59,147 nt of DNA. It comes from Anoxypelagibacter denitrificans. GTDB lineage: Bacteria; Pseudomonadota; Alphaproteobacteria; Pelagibacterales; Pelagibacteraceae. Where the stretch lies: NCBI GenBank assembly GCA_017640265.1, contig JAGFVZ010000001.1:1-59147 (forward strand). The letters are read 5' to 3'. The position numbers and the translations under genes were made by a program. Below the pieces are notes generated by a model. It had not been told where the DNA came from. It made no database searches and saw only the letters and a list, made by a program, of their open reading frames with translations. Positions 55,098 to 59,147 of the stretch are shown in pieces. How positions within the stretch are numbered: position 1 is the stretch's first letter; the number at the start of each line of letters is the position of its first letter.

Positions 55098-55222
55098 ATG
55101 GAGAATAACCAAGCAATTCCATTTAATAAAGAAAATTTTAAACAGATTTTTCCAAAAAATTCGCACTAGCAGTCATTATTTCAATCCCAAGTGCTATACC
55201 TGCAGATTATTTAAAAAATTAA
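55098..55222 (+). other. possible 41-residue ORF with a one-base break
   Basis: ATG 55098 encodes MENNQAIPFNKENFKQIFPK before the frame runs into TAG at 55169. With one extra A in the A6 run at about 55155 it continues KFALAVIISIPSAIPADYLK and stops at 55222, in a 4-nt convergent overlap with the dioxygenase gene. Its start is 6 nt from the divergent reductase start. It would be a tiny protein with one hydrophobic stretch. Confidence 0.3.
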
Positions 55223-56118
55223 TTAGTAAAAAAAGTTCCTCGAATACGTAAAAGCTCTCTGCTTAAATTGACATCTTTTTTAAATGCGTTTCTCCCATGT
55301 AACCAAAAATAATTATTCAAAAAAATTGTTGAACCTACTGGTGAAGGAAATATCACTTTCTTCTTACTTTCTTCAAGAGCATCCGACAGTTTTTGTAAAA
55401 ATAGTCCCTGTTCCATATTTTTTGGTTCGGGAAACTGATCTATATAAGAAATAATTGGTTTTCCATTTTCGTCCTCGGAAAATACCGGATGTTCAACTTT
55501 ATAATTAATATTTTTACTTTCTGGTGACCCCCAAACGAAATCTTGTTTTCCTACTGGATTAGAGCAAAGTTCTTTACAATGCTCCCAATCGTCTAAATGA
55601 AGAAGGACACTTTCCCCGCCTTGTACATGAACCTCTTCCATTTTTGTCATAATTAACCAGTCTGTTTTTTCTTTTACATAGGTACCATCGGTATGTAGGT
55701 CCATACTGGTATAAGCTTTTCTTAGATAGGAATCGCTTGAGTCTAAATGTTTAACATAAAAACGCGCATAATATTTTCCTGTCATAGAATCAAAATTGGG
55801 AGAGCCCACTAGGTGGGCTAATGCCGTTGATAATTTCACAAGAAAATCTTTATCAAATTTTGAATTTTTAATATCCGGCTTAATAATTACCGCTCCAGTA
55901 TTACGGTCCCTTAAAGTTTCGGATAAAGTCTTACTTAACTTTCCAGAAAAAATATCATCTACGCTTTTAGCCAAAGTAAATCTTGTAAAAGGTTTGTATT
56001 CTAAAGAAGTAATGTTGCGTTTGTTGAATGGAAAAATTAATTTATCTAAATCTTCTTCTTTTATATTGATCTGCCTTATTCTTTTCGAGTTCGCGTGCGT
56101 AATAACTTCTAGTGACAT
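55219..56118 (-). CDS. glaH: CsiD/GlaH-family 2-oxoglutarate-dependent dioxygenase (glutarate 2-hydroxylase-like)
   Basis: 299 residues. The Fe(II) triad is visible: SMDLHTDGTYVKEKTDWLIM gives His142-x-Asp144 and FWLHGRNAFKK gives the distal His at about 274; LLRIRGTFF holds the 2-oxoglutarate Arg. GGESVLLHLDDWEHCKEL is close to CsiD. E. coli CsiD hydroxylates glutarate to L-2-hydroxyglutarate in lysine breakdown. LhgO and the other partners are not seen here, so the substrate is assigned by family only. It is 2 nt from azlD on the same strand. Confidence 0.82.
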   Translation of the reverse strand: MSLEVITHANSKRIRQINIKEEDLDKLIFPFNKRNITSLEYKPFTRFTLAKSVDDIFSGKLSKTLSETLRDRNTGAVIIKPDIKNSKFDKDFLVKLSTALAHLVGSPNFDSMTGKYYARFYVKHLDSSDSYLRKAYTSMDLHTDGTYVKEKTDWLIMTKMEEVHVQGGESVLLHLDDWEHCKELCSNPVGKQDFVWGSPESKNINYKVEHPVFSEDENGKPIISYIDQFPEPKNMEQGLFLQKLSDALEESKKKVIFPSPVGSTIFLNNYFWLHGRNAFKKDVNLSRELLRIRGTFFTN

Positions 56119-56120
56119 TT

Positions 56121-56453
56121 TTAATACAAGCTATTTAATACAGTTAAAAGTATAGCCGATAATATTGTCGGATATACCAAATTCTTTTTAGTTGCAAAAA
56201 ACACCGCTACTGATAGCAGAATAACAAGAAATCGTATTAATATTTCTGCGTCCGCAAGAATTCCTGTTGGAAAAACAACTATTCTTGCAATTAAGGCGGC
56301 CAATGTTGAATAGGCAATACAGTTGAACCATCTAAAAATTTTAGATTTAACATCTATGTTCTCAGAGCTTACTACCCCTAAAAATCTAGATAGATAAGTT
56401 GCAAGTGAAGTGACTAAAATAACCAGAGTAATATTACTAGACAGGTCTGTCAT
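56121..56453 (-). CDS. azlD: AzlD-family branched-chain amino acid export component
   Basis: 110 residues, four short membrane segments (ITLVILVTSLATYLSRFLGV, IAYSTLAALIARIVVFPTGI and two more). AzlD is the small partner of AzlC in branched-chain amino acid exporters. It overlaps azlC by 17 nt, and the dioxygenase gene follows 2 nt later, suggesting one azlC-azlD-glaH transcript. Confidence 0.85.
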   Translation of the reverse strand: MTDLSSNITLVILVTSLATYLSRFLGVVSSENIDVKSKIFRWFNCIAYSTLAALIARIVVFPTGILADAEILIRFLVILLSVAVFFATKKNLVYPTILSAILLTVLNSLY

Positions 56454-57147
56454 CTTTGCCTCCCAAGAAAAAAGCTAATGTCCCTGCTAAAAGACCTCCG
56501 TATAAAATAGACCATTCTGGAGAAACAAGAAAAAACAATGGCCCTAGAATTGCACCTAATAAAACCGAAAGACCAATGCTTCTATTTTTTATTGCTCCTA
56601 TCATCATACATGTAAAATAAACAGGATTTACGATGGCTAAACCGATCATCATATCTTTGTTTAGATAATCCGATAAAAAATAACCTACCAGTGTTGAAAA
56701 AATTGCAGTTCCCCAAGTGCCGATTCCAATCCCAATCCAAAAATCTATTCGATATTTCTGGTCAATGCTTTGATATCTGTTTTTCATGATCAGCCAAGAA
56801 GAAACGGCTAAGAAATGACAAGATAGATAATATTTCCACCTTGGTTGACTTTTGTCTTTAAGCAAGGGAATTAAAGATACAGTCATAGGGTATAAACGTA
56901 CGTTCACTAACCAAACAGCCACGAAAATATTAATTAGAGAAGCCCCTACAAAAAATGACTCTGCCATTACCAATTGACCTGGTAAAGCGTAAGTAAAAAA
57001 AGTAGAAAAAAAACTTTGTTGAACATTAAAGCCAATGTCTTTTAGTAAAGCGCCAATGGCAAGAAAGCTTGCTCCCAGTGCAAGTGCAGGGCTATCCATT
57101 CCTTTAATTAGCTTAAAACCTTTAAAGAAATATTTTAAGTTTATCAT
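56437..57147 (-). CDS. azlC: AzlC-family transporter, large subunit
   Basis: 236 residues with about six to eight membrane segments. ALALGASFLAIGALLKDIGF, YALPGQLVMAESFFVGASLI and VWLVNVRLYPMTVSLIPLLK are family hallmarks. With AzlD it probably exports branched-chain or related amino acids. It lies 46 nt downstream of the exported hydrolase gene, which may share its transcript. Confidence 0.9.
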   Translation of the reverse strand: MINLKYFFKGFKLIKGMDSPALALGASFLAIGALLKDIGFNVQQSFFSTFFTYALPGQLVMAESFFVGASLINIFVAVWLVNVRLYPMTVSLIPLLKDKSQPRWKYYLSCHFLAVSSWLIMKNRYQSIDQKYRIDFWIGIGIGTWGTAIFSTLVGYFLSDYLNKDMMIGLAIVNPVYFTCMMIGAIKNRSIGLSVLLGAILGPLFFLVSPEWSILYGGLLAGTLAFFLGGKDDRPV

Positions 57148-57193
57148 TAAGGCTAAAAAAAAATTTAATATATTTTGAAATTTTTTACTTTAA

Positions 57194-58342
57194 TCACTTT
57201 ATTAAAGTGTTGGTGAAAAATTCTCTTACAAGCTTTTCGTTCTCCTCTGATGCTACTTTATTATATTTTATTGTTTGTGATTTGCTTACACAGCTTTTAT
57301 CATGCTGAAACTGTGGAAGTCTCCAGCCCATTTTGTGTCTCATTTTAAGTCTTTTAAATATTTTTTTCTTATCTTTATCTGATGCGCTTTGATACCATTC
57401 GTTAAATCCAACTTGCGATAATATTGCTACATCATCTGGAGCCATTTCTGCTACAGGTAGTGAATGATTTTCTTCATAATAACATCTTCCATCATTATGA
57501 CCTTTTATTTTCATAGATTTTTTACCTGAGATTGTTGCTTCAAAACCATGGTGTGTATCTGGATAAACTTTGATATCTACATCTTTTCCTTTTGCTTTAA
57601 GACGTGCAACATAATTTACGCATGAATCAACTGGAAAATATGTATCTAGGTCTCCTACATGAATACGAATGGGAGTATCTGTTATTTCGTCATCATCCTT
57701 GAACATAACATTGCATGGCGGGTACATTGGCACACTTGCAGCAAAATCCATACCTGGCGTTCCCCACATTTTTTGAAATCTTTTTACATTTAAATACAAA
57801 CATCCTCTAGCTCCAAGTGACATGCCTATGCAGCCAATATTTTTTGGGTCAATACGAGGATGACTTGATAAAAGCTTTAATGCACCGTAAGCATCTATAA
57901 CTCTATTCATCCCTCGATTTACAGCAGCACACCAAGGAATAGCTTTTTTAAATTTATTATCTTTTTTACATTTACGTCTTGCCCAGTTGCTATCTACCAT
58001 AAATGTAGCTATTCCCATGCTGTTTATAACTTCTATCCAGTGTTCTTCAATATCGCTAATTCCACCCATACCGTGCAATATTACAACTGCAGGAACTTTT
58101 TTTTCTGCTGCATTAGCTGGAAAACTTAATGTTCCCCAAATTGTTATTTCTCTATTTGGTTTTTTTCCTAATAAAAAATCTCTGATAGTTAATGTGGGCA
58201 AAGATTGAAACTCAATCTTTTCTCCCTTGCCTTTCCATTCTTTAGGTTTAGGTGGTCCATTCTCAGATAATACCGTTGTTGGTATTGCAAGATTGAATAC
58301 TAACAAAAAAACTGAAGCTAAAATAAAAATACGTGCTTTCAT
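57194..58342 (-). CDS. exported dienelactone-hydrolase-like serine hydrolase
   Basis: 382 residues with a signal peptide (MKARIFILASVFLLVFNLAI, cleavage near TVLS/EN). The hydrolase core begins with VVILHGMGGISD; the nucleophile is Ser in IGMSLGARG, the acid is in GDLDTYFP and the catalytic His in DTHHGFEA. Six or more cysteines suggest disulfides, consistent with periplasmic location. Its start overlaps the stop of the downstream LivF-like ATPase gene (TAATG), tying it to a transporter. Substrate unknown. Confidence 0.85.
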   Translation of the reverse strand: MKARIFILASVFLLVFNLAIPTTVLSENGPPKPKEWKGKGEKIEFQSLPTLTIRDFLLGKKPNREITIWGTLSFPANAAEKKVPAVVILHGMGGISDIEEHWIEVINSMGIATFMVDSNWARRKCKKDNKFKKAIPWCAAVNRGMNRVIDAYGALKLLSSHPRIDPKNIGCIGMSLGARGCLYLNVKRFQKMWGTPGMDFAASVPMYPPCNVMFKDDDEITDTPIRIHVGDLDTYFPVDSCVNYVARLKAKGKDVDIKVYPDTHHGFEATISGKKSMKIKGHNDGRCYYEENHSLPVAEMAPDDVAILSQVGFNEWYQSASDKDKKKIFKRLKMRHKMGWRLPQFQHDKSCVSKSQTIKYNKVASEENEKLVREFFTNTLIK

Positions 58343-59127
58343 TACCCTCCTAGAAATAGTCTACCAACATCTGGATTATTCAGCAAATCATTTCCCGATC
58401 CGGCAATAGCAATTTGTCCTGAAACTAAAACATAACCAATGTCCGCAAACTCTAAGCCTTTTTTGGCGTTTTGTTCTACCATTATAATAGTTTTCTTTTC
58501 TGTTTGTTGAAGATCTTTTAGAATTTCAAATACCATACTTATGTATCTTGGTTCCAATCCAATTGAAGGTTCGTCAACCAATAAAACTGATGGTTTCATC
58601 ACCAATGCTCTTGAAATTTCTAACAACCTTCTTTCCCCGCCTGATAAAACTTTTGCTGGTTGATGTCTCCTGTTTCTTAATCTCTCATATTTTTGAAATA
58701 TTCTTTCTGCTTCTTCATGGGCTTCACTGGTATTTTCTTTTGTGTATCCGCCCATTAATAAATTTTCCTCGACTGTCATATCAGGGAATACAGAATTATC
58801 CTGTAAGATGTAGGCTATACCTACTGATTTTAATTTCTCAGCAGGTGTTAAATTTGTAATTTCTTTTCCGTCAATTTCAATTTGACCCGAAAAAATATTA
58901 GTAAAGCCATAGATAGAATGAAGGATCGTAGATTTTCCAGCGCCATTCGGTCCAATTAAACATAAAGATTGGGCTTTACTCACAAATAGATCAAAATCAT
59001 GAAGTATTTCCATTTTTCCATAACCGGCAGATAGCTTCTTGATAGTTAAATGAATATTACTTGGTGATAGTTTTTTAAGTTCTTCAGGACCAGGGGCTTT
59101 ACCTAAAACTTCATATTGATCTGCCAT
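58342..59127 (-). CDS. LivF-type ABC transporter ATP-binding protein (second copy)
   Basis: 261 residues. Walker A GPNGAGKSTILHSIYG, signature VLSGGERRLLEISRALV and Walker B VLLVDEPSIGLEP. It differs from the LivF at 52814 by an N-terminal extension of about 25 residues (MADQYEVLGKAPGPEELKKL). A strong AGGAG lies before ATG 59127. It is therefore the last ATPase of another branched-chain/amide-type transporter whose remaining genes lie to the right of the window. It overlaps the exported hydrolase by 1 nt. Confidence 0.9.
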   Translation of the reverse strand: MADQYEVLGKAPGPEELKKLSPSNIHLTIKKLSAGYGKMEILHDFDLFVSKAQSLCLIGPNGAGKSTILHSIYGFTNIFSGQIEIDGKEITNLTPAEKLKSVGIAYILQDNSVFPDMTVEENLLMGGYTKENTSEAHEEAERIFQKYERLRNRRHQPAKVLSGGERRLLEISRALVMKPSVLLVDEPSIGLEPRYISMVFEILKDLQQTEKKTIIMVEQNAKKGLEFADIGYVLVSGQIAIAGSGNDLLNNPDVGRLFLGG

Positions 59128-59147
59128 TATTGCGCTCCTAAATAAGC

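Noticed and set aside
1..59147. CRISPR arrays, insertion sequences, prophage or tRNA-bound islands
   Set aside because: No repeat-spacer pattern, transposase, integrase or tRNA was recognised on either strand.

Overview
The window is a dense, strongly AT-rich stretch of an alphaproteobacterial chromosome. Short or overlapping intergenic gaps, gene content and protein style point to the SAR11 clade (Pelagibacterales): a suf operon led by an IscR-type regulator, glycine-cleavage genes behind a tandem glycine riboswitch, pxpABC, acuI, several amino-acid transporters, and almost no mobile or repeated DNA. No rRNA, tRNA, CRISPR, phage or insertion sequence was recognised. The taxonomic call is an inference from content, not from a marker phylogeny.

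Layout. 0-5.4 kb: Fe-S assembly operon iscR-sufB-sufC-sufD-sufS-sufU (minus strand), with a promoter whose spacer holds a perfect inverted repeat. 5.4-16.2 kb: hydrolase, anmK, tyrS, AsmA-like protein, prfB (with the classical programmed +1 frameshift), mrcA and rne; several frames here are broken by one-base indels. 16.2-19.4 kb: thiGS, aroQ, accBC. 19.4-20.5 kb: a very basic 27-residue ORF, a membrane protein, and a 187-nt structured RNA candidate with its own terminator. 20.5-32.4 kb: mnmA, DUF3553, cysQ, recX, peroxiredoxin, HU, two intramembrane proteases, bactofilin, a LysR-acuI pair, folE, hisI and small proteins. 32.6-38.3 kb: glycine riboswitch, gcvT-gcvH-gcvP and an FAD amine oxidoreductase. 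38.4-43.8 kb: a split PQQ-type sugar dehydrogenase, EamA exporter, pxpCB and divergent pxpA-terC. 43.8-49 kb: prpD-acnA-lysE-csaA. 49-59 kb: a branched-chain/amide-type ABC transporter (binding protein plus livGFHM), a P5C-reductase-like gene, a CsiD/GlaH dioxygenase, azlCD, an exported hydrolase and a second LivF-type ATPase.

How it fits together. The window is mostly housekeeping plus catabolism of small nitrogenous and C3/C5 compounds: glycine and N-methyl amines (gcv plus FAD oxidase), 5-oxoproline (pxp), acryloyl-CoA to propionyl-CoA (acuI) with a possible methylcitrate step (prpD-acnA), and amino-acid uptake and efflux.

Caveat. In anmK, the AsmA-like gene, mrcA, rne and the PQQ dehydrogenase, and perhaps two tiny ORFs, the frame is restored by changing one base, usually adding one to an A/T run. 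Because RNase E is normally essential, systematic homopolymer under-calling is the likeliest cause. The most novel-looking item is the structured minus-strand RNA at 20288-20474.
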